Below, one piece after another: positions 10,960 through 21,888 of a stretch of 64,000 bases of DNA; the first letter of the stretch is position 1; each line of letters begins with the position of its first letter. The stretch comes from Chrysophaeum taylorii. Lineage: Eukaryota; Sar; Pelagophyceae; Pelagomonadales; Pelagomonadaceae. The notes below the pieces were generated by a model. The model was not told where the DNA came from. It saw only the letters and a program-made list of their open reading frames with translations, and did no database searches. Location: contig JAQMWT010000471.1 in NCBI GenBank assembly GCA_029834535.1, positions 1 to 64,000 on the forward strand. The letters run 5' to 3'. The position numbers and the translations under genes were made by a program.

Positions 10960-11492
10960 ATTATTGCTTCTTCTTCTTCTATGTGCTCTTTCGCTTTACA
11001 GGAGGAGGTTGCACCAAGTGGAGGAGGATGCGCCCATCGTCGTCAGCGAGACCAAAGATCTGGGGGTTGTTGCTACGGTGGTTCCCAAACAGAAACACGC
11101 TTTTCCTTTCGCCCCTGACCCTTACCCAGGACCTGGAACTAACACTCCTATTTTTTTCCTCTGATATAAAAGAATTTTTTTTTTTTTTTTTTTTCCGAAC
11201 AAAAAAATGTACAACGTGTTTTTTTTTGTGTGTTGCGGAGATCCTCATCATGCATCATCGGACAGCATCTTTACGTAATCTTCGGCTCACTTTGCCCTGA
11301 TTCAGTTTAATAATAACCCTCTGCACGCTTTCCAAAAGCACTTCTAAGAGGGACAATCTTCTAAGAGGGTCCTTCGTCCGTGTGTGTGTAAGTAATCCTC
11401 GCGTCGAAACCCTCCCTGATCGACGGTTGCAAGAAGGTACTACTAGTAAAACTACTCGAGCGAGCGCCGACGGTCGGCGGACGGAGTCGAGA
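10960..11492. other. Intergenic, no gene seen
   Basis: Upstream of AK-HSD. It contains TTC repeats, a long T run at about 11175-11193 and two copies of CTTCTAAGAGGG near 11341-11369. The T runs are homopolymers where the two arms disagree in length. Confidence 0.5.
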
Positions 11493-12640
11493 ATGGATGT
11501 TGTCGACGCGCGCGCTGCGAGGTCGCGGCTCGCGCTAAGGAAAAGGCAAAGAAAGAAATTGATGGTAATGCTCTGAGTAAAGCAAACTTGCTGCGGCTGG
11601 AGACCATGTGGGCATACACGAGCGGACAGCGGCGGCTGTTGAGAAAACTCAGTGTCGCCTTGCGAGGCGTCGGCAGGAGGCGGACCCGGCAAACGAAGCC
11701 CGTGCGTTCGGCTACAATGGTAGCGATCCAGTCACCGCTGCCAAGACAGACGACGATGTCTTCGAATATGCCGCCTCGGACTCCCCGTCGACGCTTACCA
11801 CGTGGCCTCCAGTCACGCAGAAGCGCAATATCGTGTCGCCCTTTTCTATGAGTTTTGGTTCAAGGGAGAAGGATCCCATTCCTTGGTACCATCGGGCCTC
11901 CGACCAACAAGATTCGCGGGCTCGGGATCGACTCGGACGACTTAACTACAACTTTTGGGGACCCCAAAAAACTGCCTTGCGAACACAGCGATCGCGATGC
12001 AGAAGCCGCCAAGTTCTATCTTTGTGCGTGTGGTCCTCGATTCTACTAACCCAATCGCCCGTTCTACATATAGTGTGCTACGTACCAGCGCCCCCTTTGG
12101 CCTTCGCGCGAAGGCCGCGGCGTGGATATAATCGTGTCGTTGCATGCAAGCATTCCAAGCGGATTCCGGAGCGTCAACCTCATGATCCCACTGCCTTCTA
12201 TCATCTTGAACTCGCTCATGATAAAGTCGGCATCGGCGGTCGGGGCATTTTTTTTTTTTGTTATGGAGTCCCAAAAGATTTTTTTCGAAGCAGCGACGAG
12301 GTGGTGCTATTGTCTCGCATCTAAAGTATGGCAACCACATGCTCGCACAGTACGAACTCGGGTGCAATGCGCTGCGCCAGGATACACCACACAACTGTCC
12401 CGCGGGCTGTGACCGCAAACTCGCCGACGCTCGCGGGTGGCTGACCTCGTCGCATGGCTGCGTAAGAGGCTCGCGTCGCCTTGGCAGATCCCGAGACTGA
12501 TGAGCTCGCTGATACTGAATTGCCCTCATCCAACAACGTACGGCGACGACGCTTCACTCAGAAGGCGCGGTGGGATGGCGGAGGGCGGGATTATCACCAG
12601 GTTTTTTTGCGAGATAATTCGAATAGTATATCAATAGAAC
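11493..12640 (+). pseudogene. Ruined or unresolved Sel1-like repeat gene (left copy)
   Basis: No single open frame spans this stretch, but short pieces in different frames resemble Sel1 (TPR-like) repeats: SHAEAQYRVALFYEFWFKGEG-like sequence near 11790-11860, DAEAAKFYLCACG near 12000-12030 and HMLAQYELGCNAL near 12335-12375. A possible first ATG is at 11493. The frame changes could be unrecognised short introns, poor sequence or true decay, and the mirror copy lies in the error-rich zone and cannot decide. If real, it would be a protein-interaction scaffold. The identification rests on residue patterns only. Confidence 0.3.
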
Positions 12641-13007
12641 GAGCAACGTATTTTTCCTTGGCGACAACCTGGTTGTCGCCCATCCGCTGGACGCTGCGGT
12701 TAGCATGCTGCGTGTTGCATGCGGCCATCAACACAACCAGGCGCGCTGGCTGGAGGGGAGCTGCTACAAAGAAACAACAAACAGCAGCAAACGCCTCGAG
12801 CGAAGAAAAGCGCTCGAAGCGCGCGCAGCACGAGGGATGGGACCTACTACTGGCGTGCACTATGCGGCTTTCCCTAATAATAAAAAAAAACAACACCACG
12901 CCCGATTAAAAAAAAAAACAAAAACCGCCGAAGTAGAAAGAGTTTATTTCGAACATGTCAATAATTGCTAAGAGGGATGGTGGTGGTGGTGGTTGGTTGT
13001 TTGTTTG
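12641..13007. other. Intergenic, no gene seen
   Basis: AT-richer stretch with A-runs (12885-12925) next to the Der stop codon. TGCTAAGAGGGA at about 12967 resembles the CTCTTAGCA motif seen elsewhere in the window (reverse complement). Confidence 0.5.
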
Positions 13008-14567
13008 TTAGCGGCGTCGCTTGCGATCGCGGTGCTCATCGCGGAGCCGCTTGCCGCGAAAGACGAGGCGGATGGGTGTGCCTTCGAAGGGGAGGGATTC
13101 TCGGATCTTGCGCTCGAGGTAGCGCTTGTAATTGTTGGTGAAGAGGGTGGGGTTGTTGCACATGAAGACGATAGTCGGGGGCGAGACGGAGGGTTGCGAG
13201 ACAAAGTATATCTTGGCGGCGCCCTTGCTCGCCGAGGCGGGGGGTGGTTGCCAGAGCAAAGCGTCGCGGACGACTTCGTTGAGAACGGCAGTCTCGACGC
13301 GCTTGCGGTGGTTGGCGACGGCGCGTTCGATCGCGGCGTAGACCTTGAGGCAACGCTGGCCAGTGAGCGCCGAGACGAAGAGGATCTCGGCCCAGGCGAC
13401 GGGGGCGAGAGCCTCGCGGAGTATTTTCGAGACCTCGCGCGTGGACTTTTCGGTCTTGTCCTGCTTTATGTCCCACTTATTGGCCAGCACGACGCAGGCG
13501 CGGCCGTCCGCGGCGATTCGCTCGGCGAGCGCGGCGTCCTGGTCGGTTGGTTCAACGGTCGAGTCGACGACCAGGAGGACGAGGTCGGCGCGGCGCACGG
13601 CGCGGAGCGAGCGGCCGACCATCGCCTCCTCGGTCGGGTCCCGGACCCGGGCCTTGCGTCTCACCCCTGCCGTGTCGACGAATTTGAAGAGGTGTCCGTC
13701 GACGACGACGCTCTCGTCGACGGCGTCGCGCGTCGTTCCGGGAATCGACGAGACGATCGAGCGCTGGACCCCGAGGAACCGGTTGAGGAGGCAGCTCTTG
13801 CCGACGTTCGGCCGGCCGAGGATCGCCACGTCGACGTGCGCGCGCTCGGCCCTCGGAGCGTCGCGCCGCGTCGCGCCGTCGATCGCCGGCAGGAGTGCGT
13901 CGAGGACCTCCGCGACGCCGTTTCCGTGGACGCCCGAGCACGCGATTGGTTCGCCGAGACCGAGGCGCCAGAATTCCGCAGCGCCCTCGGCCTCGGTGAG
14001 AACCTGTTCGCACTTGTTGACGGCGACGACCACGGGCAGGTCGCGGGGCCACTTGCGCAAGAACGCGCCGATCTCTTCGTCGACGCGCGTCGGGCCCTCG
14101 CGGCCGTCGACCACCAGGATCGCCGCGCAACTCTCCGAGAGCGCGAGCGAGGCCTGTTCCCGAATCTCCTCCAAAAACAAAGCATCGGCCTCGTCGTCGA
14201 ACAGAAGCCCGCCCGTGTCGATCATCTCGAAGTCCCGACCTCCCCAGGTCGCGCGCTGATACACGCGATCGCGCGTCACCCCGGGCTCGTCGCGCACGAT
14301 CGCGCCGTTGACCGTCCCCGCGTCACACATCCGGTTCACCAACGTGCTCTTTCCCACGTTGGGTCTCCCGACCACTGCCACCGTCGGCACCGCGCCGCGC
14401 GCGACGCGCCGCAGTTTCTGCGGTGGCGCTTCCTTTGCTGCGCTCCGTTCGAGGAAATCCTCTTCGACCGCCCCCACCCGAACGCGGCGCCTCTCGCACG
14501 CTAGGTGCTGCCCCACCTGGAGGGGCGCCACCAAACACCACCTCGCGGCGAACAACCCAATCAACAT
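13008..14567 (-). CDS. der: GTPase Der (EngA), organelle-type
   Basis: Double-GTPase ribosome-assembly factor that acts on the large subunit of bacterial-type ribosomes. 519 residues from ATG 14567. An N-terminal extension of about 60 residues, basic and hydrophobic, fits an organelle presequence. G domain 1 has GRPNVGKST near residue 67, DTGG and NKCE. G domain 2 has GRPNVGKSC near residue 250, DTAG and NKWD. The C-terminal KH-like domain ends in a basic tail. Plastid is the likelier target because algae keep a plastid Der, but mitochondrial targeting cannot be excluded. The PH-domain gene stops about 31 bases upstream on the same strand. The mirror copy at 18955-20240 has lost 274 bases. 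Confidence 0.92.
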   Translation of the reverse strand: MLIGLFAARWCLVAPLQVGQHLACERRRVRVGAVEEDFLERSAAKEAPPQKLRRVARGAVPTVAVVGRPNVGKSTLVNRMCDAGTVNGAIVRDEPGVTRDRVYQRATWGGRDFEMIDTGGLLFDDEADALFLEEIREQASLALSESCAAILVVDGREGPTRVDEEIGAFLRKWPRDLPVVVAVNKCEQVLTEAEGAAEFWRLGLGEPIACSGVHGNGVAEVLDALLPAIDGATRRDAPRAERAHVDVAILGRPNVGKSCLLNRFLGVQRSIVSSIPGTTRDAVDESVVVDGHLFKFVDTAGVRRKARVRDPTEEAMVGRSLRAVRRADLVLLVVDSTVEPTDQDAALAERIAADGRACVVLANKWDIKQDKTEKSTREVSKILREALAPVAWAEILFVSALTGQRCLKVYAAIERAVANHRKRVETAVLNEVVRDALLWQPPPASASKGAAKIYFVSQPSVSPPTIVFMCNNPTLFTNNYKRYLERKIRESLPFEGTPIRLVFRGKRLRDEHRDRKRRR

Positions 14568-14600
14568 CAACGAGGGTTTGAAGAAAAATAATAGTTGGAA

Positions 14601-15407
14601 CTACGATGGTGGTGGTGGTGGTGCTTTTTTGTTCTGCGCGACCGCCGAGAGGGCGGTGGCGAGCAGGTGGTCGAGGTCGAGCGGGGGATCGGCCCCATTC
14701 GCATGGCGCCATACAAGGAGTCCAAGCACGACGAGGAAGGCGAGACCGCGGAGGTGCACGAGCGGGGGTGGAGCCGCGCGGAAGAGCGCGTAGGAGAGGG
14801 CTGGCAGGAGCAAGGGCACGAGGTTCCGCGGTGGTGGTTCCGGGGGTGTTGTTTGGGTGGTCTCGGCAGCCAAGGGTGGTGGTGGCGGCGTTCTACTGTC
14901 GGGGGGCGGGGACTTACGAACCGCCGGGACGCGTTCGGATGGCGGCGCTTCGGAGGAGGAGGAGGAGGAAGGCCTCGTCGGTGGTGGTGGTCGTGGTGCC
15001 TCGGCCTCCCGCGACGTGTCCTGTCGGTCGACCTCCTGGGGCTTTTGGAAGGCGCGGACAAAGGCGCGGGTCGCGTTTCCCGCGGCCGCCTTGAGTGCCG
15101 CCACCCACGCGTCGGCCTCGTCGGACCTGAGGGCGCCGAGGGTGTAGGAGACGCCCGCGCCGGGCTTGGAGACGACGAGGGTGTGCAGGGCGTGCCCGCC
15201 CCAGGGGACGGTGCCCTCGCGCTCGATCTTGCACATGGTCAGGTCTAGCGTCTTGTGAACGCGGCTCGGGTTCTCGGGGAGGCAGTACCGCAGCTGCGGG
15301 GCCTCGAGGCTGAAGTGCCGAGGCTTCCACTCCTTGAGGAAGTCGCTCCGCTTGAACAGCACCCCAACCTTTTTGTTGGCAGGGCTCGGCGGCTCGGACG
15401 CCATCAT
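14601..15407 (-). CDS. PH-domain protein with C-terminal membrane segments
   Basis: 268 residues, starting at either of two adjacent ATGs. A pleckstrin-homology domain covers about residues 10-98: VGVLFKRSDFLKEWKPRHFSL is the typical first strands, and the closing helix is DEADAWVAALKAA. A Pro/Ser-rich linker follows, then hydrophobic stretches near 200-236 (LVPLLLPALSYALF and LRGLAFLVVLGLLVW) that could anchor the protein. The expected role is binding phosphoinositides on a membrane. The family partner is unknown. It is divergent from the Mpo1-like gene across about 150 bases. The mirror copy at 18217-18923 is degraded. Confidence 0.8.
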   Translation of the reverse strand: MMASEPPSPANKKVGVLFKRSDFLKEWKPRHFSLEAPQLRYCLPENPSRVHKTLDLTMCKIEREGTVPWGGHALHTLVVSKPGAGVSYTLGALRSDEADAWVAALKAAAGNATRAFVRAFQKPQEVDRQDTSREAEAPRPPPPTRPSSSSSSEAPPSERVPAVRKSPPPDSRTPPPPPLAAETTQTTPPEPPPRNLVPLLLPALSYALFRAAPPPLVHLRGLAFLVVLGLLVWRHANGADPPLDLDHLLATALSAVAQNKKAPPPPPS

Positions 15408-15555
15408 CGGCCAGGGTTTTTTTTTTGGTTTTTTCTTTCTTCGAGGGGGTAGTCCTCACTAACTACTAATCCCAAAACAAGAGAGAGGACCGTTGTTTAG
15501 AATGAATGCCACGTCGAAAATTCCACTTTGACGGAAGGAAGGAAACCTGAATCGA
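15408..15555. promoter_or_regulatory. Divergent promoter region, PH gene and Mpo1-like gene
   Basis: A 148-base spacer between two divergent starts. It contains ATGCCACGTC, shared with the region at 4354-4604, and T-rich tracts on the PH side. The role is inferred from position. Confidence 0.35.
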
Positions 15556-16904
15556 ATGGGGGCCTTCGCCGAGGTCCAAGCCAAGTTCGCCAGGTACCAC
15601 CAGTCGCGGGGAAACGTCAACGCGCACATCGCGACGTCGATCCTCGGGCTGGTAGGGTTCGGGTGTCTCGTGACGCGGTGCGTCGCGAGCCTCCTGCCGC
15701 GGCGGCTGGAAGAAGCGGCGCGTTTTCTGGCCCTAGGGCTTTGGCTCCTCTACAGCGGCGCGCTCTTTTTGTCCGCTCCGGTCGACGTCGCCTTCGAGAG
15801 CTCGTGCGTGTGCGTTTTTGTCGCGATCGCATCGGCGAGACTGGCGTGGGGCTGGGGGACGGCGGTCGCGGCGATCGCGGTCGCTTATTGTCTCCAGGAC
15901 GTCGCTCACTGGTATTACGGCGAGGAGACGTACCAGCAGCACAGCTGGGGTGGTGGTGGGTCTTCGTCATCTCGCGACCTTTTCCTCGAGCACTGCTACT
16001 ATCTCGTGCCGTTGTTGTTGTCTTGCGCGTCTCGCGAGGCGCGCGCGGTCGCGACCTTGCTGCCGGCTTTGATCGTCTCGTGGGCCAACTACGCCCTCGA
16101 CTCGGATTCGCGCTGGGGACTGCCGTTCTTAACGACAAAAAAGCGACTTCTCGTCGGCAAGTTGGCGACCACCCGGGAACGCGAGGACATGGCCGCGTGC
16201 CGCGCGTGGTGCGTATCGAGACGACCGAGCGAAACGACGACCTCGCACTGGTGGGCGTCCGATCTGGACCCGCGGACGCGCGGTGCCTTCGAGCGGCTCG
16301 TCGAGAGCGACACGATCAAGAATTTGTTCGCGACCAAGTTCCGCCCCCCTGACTATATCGTCGAACCGGTGCGAGGCATGAACGAGCTCTACGTCTCGGC
16401 GGCGGTGCGCTCCGAAGGGCCCAAGAATAGCGACGACGTCTTCTTTACCGAGCACGTCGACGGACCGTTCTGCTTTTTTCCCTTTGCCTCGGTGTACCGG
16501 TGCATCGTCGCCCTCGACGACAACGTTCCGGGATTTTCGACCCACTTCCCGATAGCCTCGGAGTCTCTAACCGCTCGTTCGGGCGACGTCCTCGCGTTCG
16601 ACTTCCACCGCGAATCGCACTACATCACGAAAACTGCGGATTCTTCGCCGCCCGCCAGAGACGACGACGACTACGGCGATTCCAAGTTCAGGATAGTCCT
16701 GAAGCTCCACTACGTCGCGGCCCCCGCGTCGATCTTCTGGTGCGGCCGCCTCCTCCGGTACGCGTCGGTCCGGTACAACCAGCTCTTTCGCGCTCTCTTC
16801 CTCGCGACCATCGCCCCGGCCTCGCCCCTCTCAACGCTCGTCGCCGATCTTGGGGTCGTCGGGTCAACAAAGCTTTACAACGCGATCGAAAAATATGTCG
16901 GCTA
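15556..16904 (+). CDS. Mpo1-like (DUF962) membrane domain fused to a dioxygenase-like domain, cut by the turn
   Basis: The first ~170 residues match the Mpo1/DUF962 pattern: an FARYHQSRGNVNAHI start, several membrane helices, QDVAHWYYGEE, then FLEHCYYLVP. Mpo1 is an Fe-dependent dioxygenase in 2-hydroxy fatty-acid breakdown at the ER. The second half has an HxD-type core (TEHVDGPF), an RCIVAL strand and GDVLAFDFHRESHY, resembling the double-stranded beta-helix of 2-oxoglutarate oxygenases. The frame runs on past the turn to 17052, but after about 16905 it reads reverse-complemented copy, so the true C terminus is missing from the window. The domain calls rest on pattern and need a profile search. 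Confidence 0.65.
16841..16904. other. Turn of the inverted repeat
   Basis: Clear pairing of the arms stops near 16840 and 16905. The roughly 64 bases between pair poorly, but the geometric centre falls at an AAGCTT near 16873. There is thus no real spacer, or at most some tens of bases. The + strand frame of the Mpo1-like gene stays open across the turn, so a little genuine gene sequence may lie in it. Confidence 0.8.
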
Positions 16905-18085
16905 CGCCAACCTTGACAGGGCGGGCGGGGCGATGGTCGCGAGGAAGAGAGCGCGAAGAGCTGGTTGTACCGGACCGACGCGTACCGGAGGAGGCGGCCG
17001 CAGAAGATCGACGCGGGGGCCGCGTCGCCTTGGGCTTCAAGGACTATCCTGAACTTGGAATCGCCGTAGTCGTCGTCGTCTCTACGTCGGCGAAGAATCG
17101 ACAGTTTTCGTGATGTGTGCGATTCGCGGTGGAAGTCGGCGCAGACGTCGCCCGAACGGCGGTTAGAAGACTCCGGGCTATCGGAAGTGGGTCGAAAATC
17201 CCGGAACGTTGTCGTCGAGGGCGACGATGCACCGGTACACCGGGCAAAGGAAAAGCAGGCGGTCCGTCGACGTGCTCGGCAGACGTCGTCTATTCCGGAG
17301 CCCTGAGCACCGCCGCCGGACGGCAAACTCGTTCATGCCTCGCCCGGTTCGACGATATAGTCAGGGCGGAACGGGTCGCGAACAAATTCTTGATCGTGTC
17401 GCTCTCGACGAGCCGCTCCAGCGGCAACGCGCGTCCGCGGGTCCAGATCGGACGCCCACCAGTGCGGGTCGTCGTTTCGCTCGATCATCTCATCGCGCAC
17501 CGCGGCGCGGCCATGTCTCGCGTTCCCGGTGGTCGCCAACTTGCCGACAGAAGTCGGCTTTGTCGTTAAGAACGGCAGTCCCCAGCGCGAATCGAGTCGA
17601 GCGTAGTTGCCACGGGCGATCAAAGCCGGCAGCAAGGTCTGACCGCGCCTCGCGAGCGCAGACAACAACAACGGCACGAGATAGTAGCAGTGCTCGAGAA
17701 AATCGCGAATGACGAACCCACCACCACCCCAGCTGTGCTGCTGGTCGCCGCCGTAATACCAGTGAGCGGCGTCCTGGAGACAATAAGCGACCGCGATCGC
17801 CGCGACCGCCGTCCCCCAGCCCCACGCCAGTCTCGCCGATGCGATCGCGACAAAAACGCACGCACGAGCTCTCGAAGGCGACGTCGACCGGAGCGGACAA
17901 AAGCGCGCCGCTGTAGAGAGCCAAAACCCTAGGGCCAGAAAACGCGGCCAGCCGCCGCGGCAGGAGGCTCGCGACGCCGTCTGCACCCGAACCCTACCAG
18001 CCCGAGGATCGACGTCGCGATGTGCGCGTTGACGTTTCCCCGCGACTGGTGGTACCTGGCGGGCGGACCTCGGCGAAGGCCCCAT
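16905..18085 (-). pseudogene. Degraded mirror copy of the Mpo1-like gene
   Basis: Starts at ATG 18085 and runs back to the turn. It is about 8% shorter than the left copy, with many small deletions that break the frame throughout. It lies in the error-rich zone and carries no independent evidence of a gene. Confidence 0.85.
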
Positions 18086-18216
18086 TCGATTCAGGTTTCC
18101 TTTCCTTCCGTCAAAGTGGAATTTTCGACGTGGCATTCATTCTAAACAACGGTCCTGTTTTGGGGTTAGTAGTTGTGAGGACTACCCCCTCGAAGAAACC
18201 AAAAAAACCCTGGCCG

Positions 18217-18923
18217 ATGATGGCGTCCGAGCCGCCGAGCCCTGCCAACAAAGGTTGGGGTGCTGTTCGCGGAGCGACTTCAGGTGGAAGCCTCGGCACT
18301 TCAGCCTCGACGGCTGCGGCCTCCCGAGGGCGAGCCGCGTTCACAAGACTAGACCTGACCATGCAGATCGAGCGCGAGGGCACCGTCCTGGGGCAGGCGC
18401 CTGCACACTCGTCGTCTCAAGCCCGGCGCGCGATCGGCGCCCTCAGGTCCGACGAGGCCGACTGCGTGTGGCGGCAGGCGACGCGGGCGCGACCCGCGCC
18501 TTTGTCACGCAGCGGGAGGTCGACCGACAGGACACGTCGCGGGAGGCCGAGGCACCACGACCACCACCACCGACGAGGCCACCTCCTCCTCCTCCGAAGC
18601 GCCGCCATCGAGGCGTCCCAGCGTTCGTCCGCCCCCGACGGTAGAACGCCGCCACCACCACCCTTGGCTGCCGAGACCACCCAAACAACACCCCGGAACC
18701 ACCACCGCGGAAACCTCGTGCCAGCTCGCTCTGCCGGCCCCTACGCGCTCTTCCGCGCGCTCCACCCGCTCGTGCACCTCCGCGGTCTCGCCTTCCTCGT
18801 CGTGCTGGACTCCGCGTATGGCGCCATGCGAATGGGCGATCCCCCGCTCGACCTCGACCACCTGCTCGCCACCGCCCTCTCGGCGGTCGCGCAGAACAAG
18901 CACCACCACCACCACCATCGTAG
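18217..18923 (+). pseudogene. Degraded mirror copy of the PH-domain gene
   Basis: Start ATGs at 18217 and 18220, stop TAG at 18921. It is 100 bases shorter than the 807-base left copy and the frame is lost within the PH domain. Read as base-calling loss. Confidence 0.85.
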
Positions 18924-18954
18924 TTCCAACTATTATTTTCTTCAAACCTCGTTG

Positions 18955-20240
18955 ATGTTGATTGGGTTGTTCGCCGCGAGGTGGTGTTTGGCGCCTCCGA
19001 ATGAGCGCCGCGTTCGGGGTGAAGAACGGCGCAGGCAGCGAAGCGCCACCGCGAAACTGCGGCGCGTCGCGCGCGCGGTCGGGACAACGTGGAAAGAGCA
19101 CGTTGGTGAACCGGATGTGTTGCGGGGACGGTCAACGGCGCGATCGTGCGCGACGAGCCAGTGACGCGCGATCGCGCAATCGGCGCGACGATCGAGACTT
19201 CAGATGATCGACGCGAGCAAATTCTCATTTTGTGGAGATTCGGGCAGGCCTCGCTCGCGCTCTCGAGGGTTGCGCGGCGATCGTGGTGTACGGCGGAGCC
19301 CGACGCGTCGACGAGATCGGCGTTCTTGCGCAAGTGGCCGCGACCTGCCGTGGTCGTCGCCGTCAACAAGTGCGAACAGGTTGGGCCGAGGGCGCTGCGG
19401 AATTCTGGCGCCTCGGTCTCGGCAGACCATCGCACTAAGTCGTCCACGGAAACGGCGTCGCGGAGGTCCTCGACACCTCCTGCCGACGTCGACGGCGCGA
19501 CGCGGCTCGACAGCTCAGGCCGAGCGCGCACACTCGATCCTCGGCCGTGAGCAGAGCTGCCTCCTCAACCGGTTCTCAGGTCCAGCGCTCGATCGTCTCG
19601 TCGATTCCCGGCGACACGCGACGCCGTCGACAGGCGTCGTCGTCGACGGACACCTCTTCAAATTCGTCGACGGCAGGTGGACGCAAGGCCGCGGGGTACC
19701 GAGAGGCGATGGTCGGCCGCTCATCCGCCGTGCCCGCGTCGCCTCGGTCGTCGACTCGACCGTTGAACCAACCGACCAGGACGCCGCGCTCGCCGAGCGG
19801 TCGCTGCGGACGGCCGCGCCTGCGTCGTGCTGGCAATAAGTGGGACATGCAGGAGACAGACCACGCGCGAGGTCTCGAAAATACTCCGCGGTACTCGCGT
19901 CATGGGCAGATCCTCTTCGTCTCGGCGCTCACTGGCCAGCGTTGCCTCAGGTACACGCCGCGATCGTCATCGCCAACCGCAAGCGCGTCAGACTGCCGTT
20001 CTCAACAGTCGTCCGCGACGCTTTGCTCGACGACCACCCCCGCCTCGGCGAGCAGGGCACCGCCAGATATACTTTGTCTCGCAACTCCGTCTCGCCCCGA
20101 CATCTGGTGCGCAAAAACCCTCTTCACCAACAATTACAAGCGCTACCTCGAGCGCAAGATCCGATCCCCCGGCGGCACACCCATCCGCCTCGTCTTTCGC
20201 GGCAAGCGGCTCCGCGATGAGCACGCCATCAACAGGCTAA
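18955..20240 (+). pseudogene. Degraded mirror copy of der
   Basis: Start ATG 18955, stop TAA 20238-20240. It is 1286 bases against 1560 in the left arm. G-box fragments such as RGKSTLVNRMC remain recognisable in scattered frames. Confidence 0.85.
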
Positions 20241-20579
20241 CAAACAAACAACCACCACCACCACCATCCTCTTAGCAATTATTGTGTTCGAAATAAACTC
20301 TTTCTACTTCGGCGGTTGCTTTTTAATCGGGCGTTGTTGTTTTTATTATTAAGGAAAGCCGCATAGTACGCCAGTGAGTAGGTCCCATCCCTCGTGCTGC
20401 GCGCTTCGAGCGCTTTTCTTCGCTCGGGCGTTTGCTGCTGTTTGTTGTTTCTTTGAGCAGCTCCCTCCTCGCCAGCGCGCCTGGTTGTGTTGATGGCCGC
20501 ATGCAACACGCCCTAACCGCGGCGTCCAGCGGATGGGTTGTCGCGGAAATACGTTGCTCGTTCTATGATATACTATTCG

Positions 20580-21510
20580 AATTATCTCGCAAGCGGTGAT
20601 CCCGCCTCAACCGTCCTACAGTCGGCGCGTCGTCGTCTGGCTGGTCGTGTCGGCGACTCATCGTCTCGGGATCTGCCAGGTGACCCGCCAGCCTCTTTGC
20701 AGCCATGCGATGAAGATCCATACGAACGATCGGCGTACGGTCTGGCCGCAGTTATGTGTCGTGTATTCCTGGCGCGGCGCATTACCCGGTAAGCGCATTG
20801 CGGCGTGGTCGCCATACTGGGTGCGGACCTAGTCATCTTCGCTTTCGAAAAATCTTTGGGACTCCCGCAACAAAAAAATGCCCCGACGCCGATGACAATC
20901 ATGAGCGAGTTCAGGTGATAGAGAAGGCAGTGGGATTGCGTGAGGTTGACGCTCAGAATCGCGAAATAACGACTTTGCCGCAGCGCGCGTAACACGCGGT
21001 AACAAACGAGCATTGGGTTGGTGATCGAGGTTATACGCGATCGCCAACGCTCGCAGGCGAACACAAAGTTTGGCCGTCGTCGAAGTCGATCACGGCAGTC
21101 GGGAGACGATGGTACAGGATGTCACTCCGGAACAAGGGAACGACACGACATTGCGCTTCTACGTGACTGGAGGCCGTATTAACGGCGAGACGGCATATTC
21201 GAACATCGTCGAGCGGTGACAGATCACCATCGTAGCCGAACGCGAACTCGTTGCCGGTCCGCCTCCTGCCGACCTCTGGGCGGCTGCTGAGTTTCTCGGC
21301 GGCCGCCGCTGTCCGTCTAGCCCGCGTGGTCTCCGAAACGCGGCTGGTTTGCTTTACTCAGGCATTACCATCAATTTCTTTCTTTACTTCATGGCGCGAA
21401 GCCGCGGCCTCGCAGCGCACCGTCGCAACGACTCCGTCCGCGACATCGACTCGCTCAGTAGTTTTACTAGTAGTACCTTCTTGCAACCGTCGATCGGAGG
21501 GTTTCGACGT
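20580..21510 (-). pseudogene. Degraded mirror of the Sel1-like stretch
   Basis: Mirror of about 11400-12640. Shared anchors include TGGCCTCCAGTCACG-like and GGCAGATCCCGAGAC sequences. It is even more fragmented than the left copy, so it does not help to decide the reading frame. Confidence 0.5.
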
Positions 21511-21888
21511 ACGCACACGGACGAAGGACCCTCTTAAGAAGATTGTCCTCTTAGAGTGCTTTTGACGTGCAGAAGTTATTATTAAACTGGTCAGGGCAAA
21601 TGAGCCGAAGTTACGTAAGATGCTGATCCGGATGATGGATCTCCGCAACACACAAACACGTTATTTTTGTTCGGAGAAAAAAAAAATAACACTGTCAGAG
21701 GGAAAAATAGGAGTGTTAGTTCCAGGTCCTGGGTGGGTCAGGGGCGAAGAAAAGCGTGTTTCGTTTGGAACCACCGGCAACAACCCCCAGATCTTTGGTC
21801 TCGCTGACGACGATGGTACATCCTCCTCCACTTGGTGCAACCTCCTCCTGTAAAGCGAAGAGCACATAGAAGAAGAAGAAGCAATAAT

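Larger units (their letters stand above)
1..16840. repeat. Left arm of giant inverted repeat
   Basis: This stretch is the reverse complement of 16905-32793. Gene landmarks pair across it: the TrhO stop 1485 with 31308, the K+ channel start 4353 with 28446, the AK-HSD stop 7820 with 25006, the Der start 14567 with 18955. All left-arm reading frames are long and intact except a one-base deletion in TrhO-RRM. The arm reaches base 1, so its outer end may lie outside the window. The left arm is the better-quality copy. Confidence 0.97.
16905..21700. other. Deletion-rich, apparently uncorrected sequence
   Basis: Against the left arm this stretch has lost 8% (Mpo1-like gene), 12% (PH gene), 18% (Der gene) and about 19-21% (Der to about 21.5 kb) of its bases. 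Coding and non-coding parts suffer alike. The loss then drops to about 0.7% over the next 3 kb. Scattered small deletions with fewer substitutions look like raw long-read base-calling error, not evolutionary decay. Confidence 0.85.

Noticed and set aside
16905-21700. Reading the right-arm copies as a set of pseudogenes from an ancient duplication
   Set aside because: Deletions hit spacers and exons alike, stop abruptly at about 21.7 kb, and the distal half of the arm is almost identical to the left arm.
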